Positions 23,183-31,429 of a stretch of DNA of 40,037 nucleotides are shown here, in pieces. This DNA is from an uncultured Clostridia bacterium. GTDB lineage: Bacteria; Bacillota; Clostridia; Christensenellales; Aristaeellaceae. The position numbers and the translations under genes are program-made. Location: assembly GCA_937907055.1 (NCBI GenBank), contig CALCTW010000036.1:1-40037 (forward strand). Reading direction: 5' to 3'. Every line of letters starts with the position of its first letter. The stretch's first letter is position 1. The notes beneath the pieces are model-generated. The model ran no database searches. It saw only the letters and a program-made list of their open reading frames with translations, and was not told the DNA's origin.

Positions 23183-24322
23183 TCAGTAGTTTTCGGGAGA
23201 GACGTAAACGCCGTTCTTGATGATGACAGCGTTCGGGCTCTTGGTAACAGCACCGGTGTCATCCCAGGACATGGTGCCGGTCACGCCGACGATCTCGAAA
23301 TCACCGGAGAAGACGGCGATCAGCGCTTCGCAGCAATCTTCATAGGAAGCGGTGCCGTCCAGGCCGGCCTTCTGGAAAGCAGCGTACATGGCGTACACGC
23401 AGTCATAGGCATCGGCAGCGAACTGGTTGGGGATCTCGTTGTAAGCGGCAACGTACTTGGTGACGAAGTTCTGGGTCAGATCATCGGTCGCGTCAGCAGC
23501 GAAGGGGGTCAGCAGCAGAACGCCCTCGGCATTGGCAGCGTCGAAACCGTCGATGGTCAGAATACCGTCCATACCGTCAACGCCGAAGAACTTGGGCGCG
23601 TAATCGACGGTCTTGGCCTGGATCAGGATCTGGGAAGCGGGGGTGTAGTACATGGGCAGGAACACGACGTCGCAGCCCGCGGACTTCATGGCGTTGACCT
23701 GCACGGAGTAGTCGGCAGCGCCCTCGATGAAGGCTTCGGTGGCAGCGATGGTCACGCCCTGAGCGGTGCACTCATCAACGAAGGTCTGGTAGATACCGAC
23801 GGAGTAGGGGTCGGAGATGTTGTAGATGACGCCGATGGTCTCGCCCAGCTTGTTGCCCAGGATGTACTGAGCGGCCAGGGTGCCCTGAGCGGGGTCAGTG
23901 AAGCACAGCTGATAGCAGTTGTCCTTATCGGCGGTCACGGCGGTGGAAGAAGCAGAGGGCGTGAGCATGAACACGCGATCATCAAAGGCCTGTGCGGAAA
24001 CGGCGATGCAGGGGGTGGTGGTAACGGTGCCGACGATGGCCTGAGCGCCGTTGTCCACAGCGTGGCCGTAAGCGCTCAGCGCGCGCTCGGCGTCGTGGGT
24101 GTCGTCTTCGATGATCAGGTTGATCACGGTCTTGCCGGCCGCTTCGTTGATCTCATTGGCAGCGATGGTAGCACCGTACTGAACAGCAGTACCGTAAACA
24201 GCAGCACCGCCGGTCATGGGGCCGATGACAGCCAGGGTGATGGCTTCATCTTCGGCAACGGCAGTCATCATGCAGGTGAAAGCCATAACGAGTACAAGAA
24301 GAATAGAAAGAGTACGCTTCAT
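23183..24322 (-). CDS. livJ: Branched-chain amino-acid binding protein LivJ
   Basis: This protein of 379 residues begins with a signal peptide (MKRTLSILLVLVMAFTCMMT, probable cleavage after AVA before EDEA). A Cys sits inside the hydrophobic stretch, but its context AFTC is a poor lipobox, so lipid anchoring is uncertain. The mature part is a type I periplasmic-binding fold: TLAVIGPMTGGAAVYGTAVQ, GAQAIVGTVTTTPCIAVSAQ, VFMLTPSASSTAV and GVIYNISDPYSVGIYQTF. It should capture Leu/Ile/Val or related amino acids outside the membrane and deliver them to LivHM. It is the first gene of the operon, with its own strong promoter. Confidence 0.95.
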   Translation of the reverse strand: MKRTLSILLVLVMAFTCMMTAVAEDEAITLAVIGPMTGGAAVYGTAVQYGATIAANEINEAAGKTVINLIIEDDTHDAERALSAYGHAVDNGAQAIVGTVTTTPCIAVSAQAFDDRVFMLTPSASSTAVTADKDNCYQLCFTDPAQGTLAAQYILGNKLGETIGVIYNISDPYSVGIYQTFVDECTAQGVTIAATEAFIEGAADYSVQVNAMKSAGCDVVFLPMYYTPASQILIQAKTVDYAPKFFGVDGMDGILTIDGFDAANAEGVLLLTPFAADATDDLTQNFVTKYVAAYNEIPNQFAADAYDCVYAMYAAFQKAGLDGTASYEDCCEALIAVFSGDFEIVGVTGTMSWDDTGAVTKSPNAVIIKNGVYVSPENY

Positions 24323-24372
24323 TTTGTTCTCTCCTCCATGTAGAAAGTTACATCCTCAGGGATGTTGGGGTT

Positions 24373-24401
24373 ATTATAATATACGATGAATCTGTATACA
24401 A
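24373..24401 (-). promoter_or_regulatory. Promoter of the liv operon
   Basis: On the minus strand TTGTAT (24401-24396), a 17-base spacer and a perfect TATAAT (24378-24373). The transcript would start near 24366, some 45 bases before the livJ ATG. Confidence 0.8.
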
Positions 24402-24520
24402 CATTTCCGGCTCAAAAATGCAATCGGAATACAAAAAACGGCCCGTTTCCGGAAACGGAAACCGCGCCGCCGTCTGCGTTTCAGGCTTCAGAGTTTACAA
24501 GCCCGAAGCAGCTGGTTCGA

Positions 24521-24549
24521 TTGACAAAAAAGGCCGGAAGCGATATGAT
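24521..24549 (+). promoter_or_regulatory. Promoter of the ylbF-mltG-U32 unit
   Basis: TTGACA (24521-24526), a 17-base spacer and TATGAT (24544-24549), some 60 bases before the YlbF-type gene. A perfect palindrome CCGTTTCCGGAAACGG lies upstream near 24,445-24,465, between this promoter and that of livJ. Confidence 0.8.
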
Positions 24550-24608
24550 GAACAGGATAAAAAACGCGCCTTTTCCATTGGGAAACGGCCTTGCCGGAGG
24601 AATGAAGC

Positions 24609-24956
24609 ATGCATGCTTTGGATACAGCCAGAGTGCTGGCAAAGGATATCAGAGAAACGGAAGAATATAAGGAATACGCCGCCTGTAAGGAGCGCATCGG
24701 CGATGACGCCGGGATCAAAAGCCTGATCAGGGAATTCAAAAAGCTGCAGGTCGCGGTGCAGATGGGCGCTGTGATCGGCAAAACGGCTGCCGAATCCGAT
24801 ACCCAGCGCTTTCAGGCGCTGTCCTCCCTGCTCTTTTCGGATGACCGCACCCGTGAATACCTGATGGCGGAGATCCGTCTTCAGCGCATGATGGCGGAGA
24901 TCTTCGGCATCCTGCAGGAGGCCAGCGGCATCGAGATGGAGATCCCCGGGATCTGA
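24609..24956 (+). CDS. YlbF/YmcA-family (Com_YlbF) protein
   Basis: This all-helical protein of 115 residues has the family opening MHALDTARVLAKDIRETEEY, the short spacer DAGIKSLIREFKKLQ and the C-terminal helix MAEIRLQRMMAEIFGILQEA. In Bacillus, YlbF and YmcA act with YaaT in the Y-complex that directs RNase Y cleavage; the role here is inferred from family. GGAGG precedes the ATG. It is the first gene of a unit with mltG and the U32 gene. Confidence 0.85.
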   Translation: MHALDTARVLAKDIRETEEYKEYAACKERIGDDAGIKSLIREFKKLQVAVQMGAVIGKTAAESDTQRFQALSSLLFSDDRTREYLMAEIRLQRMMAEIFGILQEASGIEMEIPGI

Positions 24957-25001
24957 GTATAAAGCAAAACACAGAAAAATGAGCCGGAAGGCATAGAGCA
25001 T

Positions 25002-26228
25002 ATGAAAAAGGAAGATAAGGAACAAATCCGCCGCATCCTGGATGAAAAGGCGGAGCACGGCGCGTTCTGGTACAGTTGGCTGTGGAGCGTGCTGCGCCCG
25101 GTCAGCATCGGGCTTTGTGTGCTGCTGGTGGTCACGGGCGTGCTGATGGGCGTGGTCAATCAGATCCGCCGCGCGTATTTTGACGCGGTGGATCCCAGGG
25201 ATGCGACGCCGGTCAGCTTCACGGTCTCCAGCGGCAGCAGTCTGACCAGAGTGGCCAATAACCTTGAAAAGGCCGGGCTGATCAACAACGCCAGTGTTTT
25301 CAAGTATTATGCCGATTTTCTGGGCTACGGACAGAAGATCCAGGCCGGTGATTATGTGCTGACCAGGCAGATGGATACCACCCAGATCATGGAGCAGCTC
25401 ACCACCGGTGACGGCAATCCCATCGTGCGCAATATCACCGTCATCCCCGGCTGGACGGTGGAGGATCTGGCGGATAACCTGTTCGCGCAGGGCGTCATCA
25501 AGGATCAGGCGGCCTTTTTGCAGTTGTGCCGCAGCGGCAGCCTGTTCGCGGATTACTACTACATCAGCGATATCCTGAAACTGAACACCTATATGTCCCG
25601 TCCCTACGCGCTGGAGGGCTATCTGGCCCCCGATACCTATGAGGTCTACACCAATGCCACCCCGGAGGAGATCATCAAAAAACTCCTCAGCCAGACCGGC
25701 AAGGTGTTCAATGACGTGTATGATGAACGCGCGCGTGAGATCGGCATGACCATGGATCAGGTGATCATTCTGGCCAGCATCATTGAAAAAGAAGCCAAGA
25801 CGGCTGATTTTGCGAAGGTCAGCGCTGTGTTCCACAATCGTATGAGCACGGCGGAGGCGCTGCGTTATCACGGCAGGCTCAGCGAGGCCAACGGCACGCT
25901 GGGCAGCGATGCCACCATCAAGTATGTGACAGGCTCCAGAAAGATGGCGCTGAACAGCAGCGACACTCAGATGGCCTCGCCCTATAACACCTACACCAAT
26001 CAGGGTCTCCCGGCGGGTCCCATCTGCAATCCCTCGCCCAATGCCATCCACGCGGCCCTCTACCCGGATACCGCGTTCCTGCAGCAGGGCTATCTGTATT
26101 TCTGCAGCAAGGAGCCGGACAGCGGCGAACTGGCCTTCGCGGTCACCTACGCGGATCACCAGCGCAATGTGGCCATCTATTCTCCGCTCTGGCAGGCGTT
26201 TGATGAGGAGCATGGATACAATGATTGA
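25002..26228 (+). CDS. mltG: Endolytic murein transglycosylase MltG
   Basis: This protein of 408 residues has a cytoplasmic N-terminal tail (MKKEDKEQIRRILDEKAEHG), one membrane segment (about 35-60) and an outside YceG domain. It contains SGSSLTRVANNLEKAGLINN (LysM-like part), GYLAPDTYEV, and ILASIIEKEAKTADFAKVSA, where the Glu of IIEKE is the catalytic residue. Further on are FHNRM and the usual SPYNTYTNQGLPAGPICNPS. It cleaves nascent glycan strands and sets their length. It overlaps the U32 gene by 8 bases. Confidence 0.93.
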   Translation: MKKEDKEQIRRILDEKAEHGAFWYSWLWSVLRPVSIGLCVLLVVTGVLMGVVNQIRRAYFDAVDPRDATPVSFTVSSGSSLTRVANNLEKAGLINNASVFKYYADFLGYGQKIQAGDYVLTRQMDTTQIMEQLTTGDGNPIVRNITVIPGWTVEDLADNLFAQGVIKDQAAFLQLCRSGSLFADYYYISDILKLNTYMSRPYALEGYLAPDTYEVYTNATPEEIIKKLLSQTGKVFNDVYDERAREIGMTMDQVIILASIIEKEAKTADFAKVSAVFHNRMSTAEALRYHGRLSEANGTLGSDATIKYVTGSRKMALNSSDTQMASPYNTYTNQGLPAGPICNPSPNAIHAALYPDTAFLQQGYLYFCSKEPDSGELAFAVTYADHQRNVAIYSPLWQAFDEEHGYND

Positions 26229-27459
26229 ATTACTGTGCCCGGCGGGCGGGATGGATCAGCTGAAGGCGGCCCTGCGTTACGGCGCGGATGCCGTGTACGG
26301 CGGTGCCCGCAGGTTTGGCCTGCGCGCCTTCGCGGGCAATTTCAGCATGGAGGAGCTGGCGGAGGCCGTCCGTCTGTGCCACGAAAAGGGAAAGAAGTTT
26401 TATATCACGCTGAATATCCTGCCCTATGATGAGGACATGGAGGAAATGACCGCGGTCGCTGCCGAGGCCTGCGCGCTGGGCGTGGATGCCGCCATCGTGA
26501 GCGATCTGGGTGCCATCGCGCGTCTGCGCCGCGAGGTGCCGGGGCTGCCCATCCATGTCAGCACACAGGCCAATGTGATGAACACCGAGGCGGCCAATGT
26601 GATGATCGGCCTTGGCGCGGAGCGCATCGTGCTGGCGCGGGAGCTGAGCCTTGAACGCATCAAAAAGCTGCGCGCGTCCATTCCGCAGAGGGTGGAGCTG
26701 GAGGCCTTCGTGCACGGCGCGATGTGCATGAGCTTTTCCGGCCGCTGCATGCTGAGCGATCACATGATCGGCCGCGGCGGCAACAAGGGCGCGTGCGCGC
26801 AGCCCTGCCGGTGGGAATATGCCATCATGGAGGTCAAGCGGGAGGGCATGTATATGCCCATCGCGGAAGACGAGCGCGGCACCTATTTGCTTTCGGCCTA
26901 TGACCTTTGCATGCTGGAGCATCTGCCGGAAATGATCGATGCCGGCATTGTTTCCCTCAAGATCGAGGGCCGCATGAAGACGGCCAATTATGTGGCGGCG
27001 GTCACCTATGTGTACCGCGCGGCGCTGGATGCCCTGCAAAGGAGCGAGGCGGAATACCGCGCGCTGGTGCCGCAACTGCTGGAGGAACTGAAAAAATCCA
27101 GTCATCGTGACTGGAATACGGGGTTCTTCTTCGGCAATCCCGCGCCGGCGGCCGGGGCGGAGGGCTTCAGCCAGACCATGGAATTTACGGGCGATGTGAC
27201 CGGCTTTGAAGCAGGAGAAAACGGCGCGCCGAACCGCGCTATAGTGCGGATCAAGAACCGCTTCTTCGTGGGCGATACGCTGGACGCGCTGACACCGGAG
27301 GGTAGCGTGAAGGTGAATGTGCTGGGTATCGTGACGGCTGACGGCACGGCTGTCGATACCGTTTCCATCGCGGGGCAGACCGTGACCGTGCTGACGGACG
27401 CGGTGCTGAGCGAAGGAGATATCCTGCGCGGCCCCAACCGCAATCATCAGAAAAAATAA
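26221..27459 (+). CDS. U32-family peptidase-like protein (RlhA/YegQ type)
   Basis: The true start is the ATG at 26221 (412 residues, MIELLCPAGGMDQLKAALRY), overlapping the mltG stop; the frame is open far upstream only by chance. The TIM-barrel part shows GADAVYGGARRFGLRAFAGN, VDAAIVSDLGAIARLRREVP and VHGAMCMSFSGRCMLSDHM. A Cys cluster follows (MCMSFSGRCMLS..GACAQPC) that in relatives binds an iron-sulfur cluster, then SLKIEGRMKTANYVAAVTYV. Family members hydroxylate or modify rRNA/tRNA (RlhA, TrhP) rather than acting as peptidases. The target is unknown here; it lies next to mltG, a common Clostridia order. Confidence 0.9.
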   Translation: MIELLCPAGGMDQLKAALRYGADAVYGGARRFGLRAFAGNFSMEELAEAVRLCHEKGKKFYITLNILPYDEDMEEMTAVAAEACALGVDAAIVSDLGAIARLRREVPGLPIHVSTQANVMNTEAANVMIGLGAERIVLARELSLERIKKLRASIPQRVELEAFVHGAMCMSFSGRCMLSDHMIGRGGNKGACAQPCRWEYAIMEVKREGMYMPIAEDERGTYLLSAYDLCMLEHLPEMIDAGIVSLKIEGRMKTANYVAAVTYVYRAALDALQRSEAEYRALVPQLLEELKKSSHRDWNTGFFFGNPAPAAGAEGFSQTMEFTGDVTGFEAGENGAPNRAIVRIKNRFFVGDTLDALTPEGSVKVNVLGIVTADGTAVDTVSIAGQTVTVLTDAVLSEGDILRGPNRNHQKK

Positions 27460-27482
27460 TCAGAAAGATCGGGCTTTTGATC

Positions 27483-28340
27483 ATGCAGGAAAGAGTGATC
27501 CGCTTCGGCCCCTCGGGCAACAGCGATGCCTTTTATGATGAAGGCTATAAGCATTCCTGGCAGGCGGCGGCCTGGCTGAAGGGGATGGGCCTGAACGCGT
27601 ATGAGGTACCCTTCGGGCGCGGGATCAATATGACGGAGGAAAGCGCGGCGAAGCTGGCGGAGGAAATGTAGAAAAACGGCATCCTTGTCAGCGTGCACGC
27701 GCCGTATTTCATTAACCTGGCCAATATGGACGCGGAAAAACGGGAAAACTCCTTTGGCTATATCACCGAAAGCGCCAAATGGCTGGACAGGCTGGGCGGC
27801 ACGGAGCTGGTGGTGCACACCGGCTCACAGATGAAAATGCCAAGGGAAGAGGCGCTGAAAAACTGCGCGGAGGGCCTGAAGGAAGCCTATCGCCGTCTGG
27901 ATGAGATGGGGCTTTCGCATATCATCCTCTGCCCGGAAACGATGGGCAAGCTGACGCAGATCGGCGATCTTGAGGAGATCTGTGACCTGTGCAATGTGGA
28001 TGAGCGCCTGATCCCCTGTGTGGATTTCGCGCATCTGCACGCGCTGCACGGCGGTGTGATGAACACGGAAGCGGATTTCGCGGCTGTGCTGGATACGCTG
28101 GAGGAAAGGCTGGGTCCGGACCGCGCGAAGAGGATCCACGCGCATTTCTCCACCATCGAATATACCGCCAAGGGCGAAAAGTGCCACCGCACCTTTGATG
28201 ATGAAGGCTACGGTCCCCGTTTTGAGCATCTGGCCCCGCTCCTCAGGCAGCGCGGCTATACGCCCACCATCATCTGCGAATGCCGCGGCACACAGGCCAA
28301 GGATGCCTGTGCAATGAAGCGGATCTACGAAATGCAATAA
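27483..28340 (+). pseudogene. TIM-barrel AP endonuclease/sugar isomerase-like gene with in-frame amber codon
   Basis: The reading frame from the ATG at 27483 to the TAA at 28340 is interrupted only by a TAG at 27669-27671; both halves are in the same frame and form one continuous family-like protein of about 285 residues. The N-terminal part is MQERVIRFGPSGNSDAFYDE. The downstream part has KNGILVSVHAPYFINLA, GTELVVHTGSQM, HIILCPETMGK, CVDFAHLHALHGG, HAHFSTIEYTAKGEKCH and IICECRGTQAKDA, the metal-binding pattern of the endonuclease IV/xylose isomerase-like superfamily. The TAG could be a C-to-T (CAG) or A-to-T (AAG) change, a sequencing error or natural inactivation. A GTG at 27693 could restart translation of a 215-residue fragment. 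Confidence 0.85.
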
Positions 28341-28354
28341 CACACGTATAAGGC

Positions 28355-28405
28355 AAGGCTGTGACGAAACACACGAAAAAGCGCGTTTTGTCACAGCCTT
28401 ATTTC
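28355..28405 (+). terminator. Terminator-like hairpin after the TIM-barrel gene
   Basis: AAGGCTGTGACGAAAC (28355-28370) pairs with GTTTTGTCACAGCCTT (28385-28400), 16 bp with one G-U. The T-tract is short, so termination strength is uncertain. Confidence 0.7.
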
Positions 28406-28476
28406 GATATACCAATATTGAAGTTTTAGCAACGGATGTTGTAAAAGCCGTTGATATATTGTTCGCGTGTGAAGGT

Positions 28477-28722
28477 TCATTGTATTTCCTGTTCCAGTTC
28501 ATCGAATACAGTGTCCGCGAAGAACTCTCCCAAAGTGATCCCCAGTCCGTCACAAAGTTTTTTGATCAGGTTGACAGAGACTTCTTTACGGGAAGGATCC
28601 AGCATACTGTATACGCTTGAAGGGGTAACACCGGCATAATTCGCAAGCGCGTTTGTCTTTATTCCCCGTTCCTTCATGATTTCTTGAAAACGTATCACAA
28701 CTGCTTCCTTTACGGTCAACAA
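28477..28722 (-). CDS. XRE-family transcriptional regulator
   Basis: This protein of 81 residues is almost only an HTH_XRE domain: VVIRFQEIMKERGIKTNALA, NYAGVTPSSVYSMLDPSRK (recognition helix), EVSVNLIKKLCDGLGITLGE, then a short acidic tail. It lies divergent from two secreted-protein genes across a 208-base region that carries two near-perfect palindromes and two overlapping promoters, so it very likely controls itself and them. AGGTGAG precedes the start in an AT-rich region. No partner or ligand-binding domain is present. Confidence 0.9.
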   Translation of the reverse strand: MLTVKEAVVIRFQEIMKERGIKTNALANYAGVTPSSVYSMLDPSRKEVSVNLIKKLCDGLGITLGEFFADTVFDELEQEIQ

Positions 28723-28769
28723 CTTTTCTCACCTCAATGAGATGATAGAAAATTTTTCGCAACAGCGTA

Positions 28770-28831
28770 TACGCACTTGCGTTTATCAATAAAAAGAGTT
28801 ATAATATGTCAAGAATTTACGCAGATGCGTA
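28770..28831. promoter_or_regulatory. Overlapping divergent promoters with two operator palindromes
   Basis: Two operator-like palindromes share TACGCA-N2-TGCGTA: TACGCACTTGCGTT (28770-28783, last base off) and TACGCAGATGCGTA (28818-28831, perfect), 48 bp centre to centre. Plus strand: TTGCGT (28777-28782), 17 bases, TATAAT (28800-28805), reading toward the secreted proteins. Minus strand: TTGACA (28812-28807), 17 bases, TTGATA (28789-28784), reading toward the XRE gene. The first palindrome covers the plus -35 box and the minus start site; the second lies just past the plus start site and next to the minus -35 box. Binding at both would block both promoters. Confidence 0.82.
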
Positions 28832-28930
28832 TAAATGTAAATTTGCTGTGGGAATCGATTTTGCAACTGTTTTGCCACCGGGATCAAGAGATCATGGATC
28901 AAATAAATAAATGAAAGGAAAGATAACATC

Positions 28931-30337
28931 ATGAAAAGGAATTTGGCCTTATGCATGGCGATCCTGCTATGCGTGATCCCTTGTTCATCCTTGGCAGGGT
29001 CACTGCCGGGGTTGAATACCCTGTACGGCGAATACATGCCGTCTCCGGCATTCGTTCTTGATCGCGCGGCTTCTTCCTCGCAGACTGTGGGGGAGGATAA
29101 GGTGGAGACTTATAACCCCTTCACCGATGCCGATTATGACAAGTGGGGCGGTTACCTGAAGGCCTGGGGCTGCACCCTCGGCACGGAAAAGGTGGAGGGC
29201 AGCGTGATCACCATCCCGGTGAAGAGCGGCGCAAGCACCATCGCCTTTGCCTATGACCGCGCGCAGCACACGGCTGCCGTGACCTATCCCAAAGGAACCC
29301 GCCCGGAAACGGAGGGGAAGACCGCGACCGGCAATGAAGCTTCCATCCTGCCGGTGCTTCGTATCGCGTTCGGGGTGGAAATGCCGTCCTTCGCGGTCTC
29401 CTTCGGGAAGAAGGCAGCCTCCACAGAAGAAAAGAACGGTACGATCACCGAAAAGTATGCAAATGTGCAGGAAGAGGATTATACCGCCTTCGGCGCGTAT
29501 GCTGCTGGGTTTGGCTGCACCCTGAAGGGACACACCTATGAGAACGGCATTGTCACCTGCACCCTGCAGAAGGGTGGAGCATCGTTTACCTTCGCCTATG
29601 ACCGTATGAATGCCGCGGCATCCTTGACCTATCCTGCCGATACCTATATCACGAAAAGTACAGCAAAGAAGACTGCCGCATCCGTCCTGCCCGGCACGGA
29701 AAGCCTGTACGGCGTTTATCTGCCCACGGCGGTCGCGGCGCTCAAGCGCCAACCGGATGCCGAGCGGATGACCGCGGAAAATGCCACCGAGCAGGTGTTT
29801 GGTCATTTTGATGATGATGCCTATAACACCTACAGCACCTTCATCATGCAGGCCGGCTGCACGGTGACGGGCTACACGGTGGAAGGCGCGGTGATGGATA
29901 TCAAACTGGAAAAGGAAGGACTGCAGTTCACCTTCATCTATGACCGTGAGAACAGCAAGGCTACCTTCATCTATCCCGTCGGTACAAGGCCGGAAAAGAT
30001 CGCGCTGGCGACCGCCACGCCAAAGATAACGGCCACACCGGTGAAGACCGCGACACCCAAGCCGACAGCAACGCCTACACCCAGGCCGACAAACGTGCCT
30101 TTGCCAAAGCTTTATACACGGAACGAGTGTCTGCGGATCGCGCAGGATCATTTGAATTACAGCCATAGATACAGTTCACGGTATTATTATGGCATCAACT
30201 TCGAGCAAGAATGGAACGATTATAGCTGCTATTACTTTGGACTTGCCTATTATTCGTTGGATGGCCGTGGCAAGGTATCTGTCGGTATAACAGTTAACTG
30301 GTATAACGGTAATGTTGTGTCCTGTACATGGGATTAA
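28931..30337 (+). CDS. Secreted protein with three repeats of a ~100-residue module
   Basis: This protein of 468 residues starts with a signal peptide (MKRNLALCMAILLCVIPCSS, cleavage near LAG). Three related modules follow at about 25-125, 139-236 and 253-355. Each begins LPG...LYGVYLP-like, has a D/EEDY..F..Y....GC centre (GC at 80-81, 195-196, 309-310), an F(A/I)YDR strand and a closing TYP/IYP plus GTRPE. A Thr/Pro linker (about 359-391, ATPKPTATPTPRPT) leads to a Tyr-rich C-terminal domain of about 75 residues. I do not recognise the module or the C-terminal domain. It is exported; the linker suggests surface exposure. It is followed after 15 bases by a gene with the same module and is probably controlled by the divergent XRE protein. 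Confidence 0.88.
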   Translation: MKRNLALCMAILLCVIPCSSLAGSLPGLNTLYGEYMPSPAFVLDRAASSSQTVGEDKVETYNPFTDADYDKWGGYLKAWGCTLGTEKVEGSVITIPVKSGASTIAFAYDRAQHTAAVTYPKGTRPETEGKTATGNEASILPVLRIAFGVEMPSFAVSFGKKAASTEEKNGTITEKYANVQEEDYTAFGAYAAGFGCTLKGHTYENGIVTCTLQKGGASFTFAYDRMNAAASLTYPADTYITKSTAKKTAASVLPGTESLYGVYLPTAVAALKRQPDAERMTAENATEQVFGHFDDDAYNTYSTFIMQAGCTVTGYTVEGAVMDIKLEKEGLQFTFIYDRENSKATFIYPVGTRPEKIALATATPKITATPVKTATPKPTATPTPRPTNVPLPKLYTRNECLRIAQDHLNYSHRYSSRYYYGINFEQEWNDYSCYYFGLAYYSLDGRGKVSVGITVNWYNGNVVSCTWD

Positions 30338-30352
30338 GAAAGGAAGTATACT

Positions 30353-31414
30353 ATGAAAAAACTCATGTTTCCCATCGTTTTGCTTTTGACGCTGATCATC
30401 GCATCAAATGCCGTTGCAGGTGGTTTACTTCCTACTCTGGGCGATGTGTTTGGCGTGGATATGCCCAATATGGAAAAGGCACTGTTGAAGGCGGCTGACG
30501 GCACCGAAACACTGCCGGATGGCAGCAAGCGGATGAACTTCAGCGGTATCACGGAAGATGATTACGCGGCTTTCAGCGCGTACCTGAGTGACTTTGGCTG
30601 CGAACTTGGGGATTACACCTTTGAAGGCACGCTGCTGACCGCGAACATGATGAAGGACGGCAAATACTTCATTTTCGCGTATGACGGCGCGGCAGGCACA
30701 GCCTGCCTCACTTACCCTGTTGGCACCAATTGTGAGGAATTTGACCTTGCCATGTACGAGGCGGAGCAAGTTGCTGCTGCTGCTGCGCGCGAGGCCGCGC
30801 TTGCGCCATACAAGACACCCGGCAGCATCGTCACCTTCGGTGCGTATGAGCAGGATAACAACACCGGAAATGGCAAGGAAGCCATTGAGTGGCTGGTGTT
30901 GGATTATGATGTTGCGAATAACCGTGCGTTGGTGATCAGCAAATACGCGCTGGATTGCAAGCTGTATAACACAACAGAGACTGATATCACGTGGGAAAAG
31001 TGTACGCTTCGCTCGTGGCTGAATAGTGAGTTTATCAACGCGGCGTTCAGCACGGAAGAACAGAAGATGATCCCCTCGGTGACGGTGAGCGCGGATAAGA
31101 ACCCGAAATACAGCACGGATCCCGGAAATGCCACGCAGGACAAAGTATTCCTTTTGAGCATCACGGAAGCAAACAAGTTTTTCAAGAATGATGACACGCG
31201 TATGTGCGCGCCGACAGCCTATGCAGTAGCACAAAACGCCTACATGGCGGATAACGGAAACTGCTGGTGGTGGCTCCGCTCGCCCGGCTACAGTAGTGAT
31301 AGCGCCGCCTATGTGGACCACGATGGCTATGTCCGTACCTTTGGCAACGGTGTGTACTTCAGTCATAACGCCGTTCGCCCCGCCTTGTATATAGACCTGA
31401 ATCTGATCCCTTAA
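30353..31414 (+). CDS. Secreted module protein with C-terminal DUF6273 domain
   Basis: This protein of 353 residues has a signal peptide (MKKLMFPIVLLLTLIIASNA, then VAG) and one copy of the module found three times in the upstream gene (about 25-125, with DDYAAFSAYLSDFGCELG, FIFAYD and CLTYPVGT). An Ala-rich helix (about 136-150) leads to a C-terminal domain (157-353) with GSIVTFGAYEQDN, EWLVLDYD, ALDCKLYN, TLRSWLNSEFINAAFSTEEQ, WWWLRSPGYSS and AVRPALYIDL. That is the DUF6273 pattern seen in many gut Clostridia, a likely C-type-lectin-like or sulfatase-modifying-factor-like fold with unknown ligand. The Ser/Tyr/Asp-rich stretch just before VRPAL is where such folds usually bind. Same transcription unit as the gene at 28,931. 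Confidence 0.88.
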   Translation: MKKLMFPIVLLLTLIIASNAVAGGLLPTLGDVFGVDMPNMEKALLKAADGTETLPDGSKRMNFSGITEDDYAAFSAYLSDFGCELGDYTFEGTLLTANMMKDGKYFIFAYDGAAGTACLTYPVGTNCEEFDLAMYEAEQVAAAAAREAALAPYKTPGSIVTFGAYEQDNNTGNGKEAIEWLVLDYDVANNRALVISKYALDCKLYNTTETDITWEKCTLRSWLNSEFINAAFSTEEQKMIPSVTVSADKNPKYSTDPGNATQDKVFLLSITEANKFFKNDDTRMCAPTAYAVAQNAYMADNGNCWWWLRSPGYSSDSAAYVDHDGYVRTFGNGVYFSHNAVRPALYIDLNLIP

Positions 31415-31429
31415 ATCCTTTAAATCCAA

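Noticed and set aside
24495..26213. A 572-residue open frame on the minus strand opposite ylbF and mltG
   Set aside because: It is the antisense shadow of two clear family genes; its translation is rich in His, Ile, Arg and Asp as expected from complementing GC-rich ATC/CTG codons, with no motif.
29000..30166. A 388-residue minus-strand frame opposite the three-module protein
   Set aside because: Antisense to a gene with a signal peptide, internal repeats and a ribosome site.
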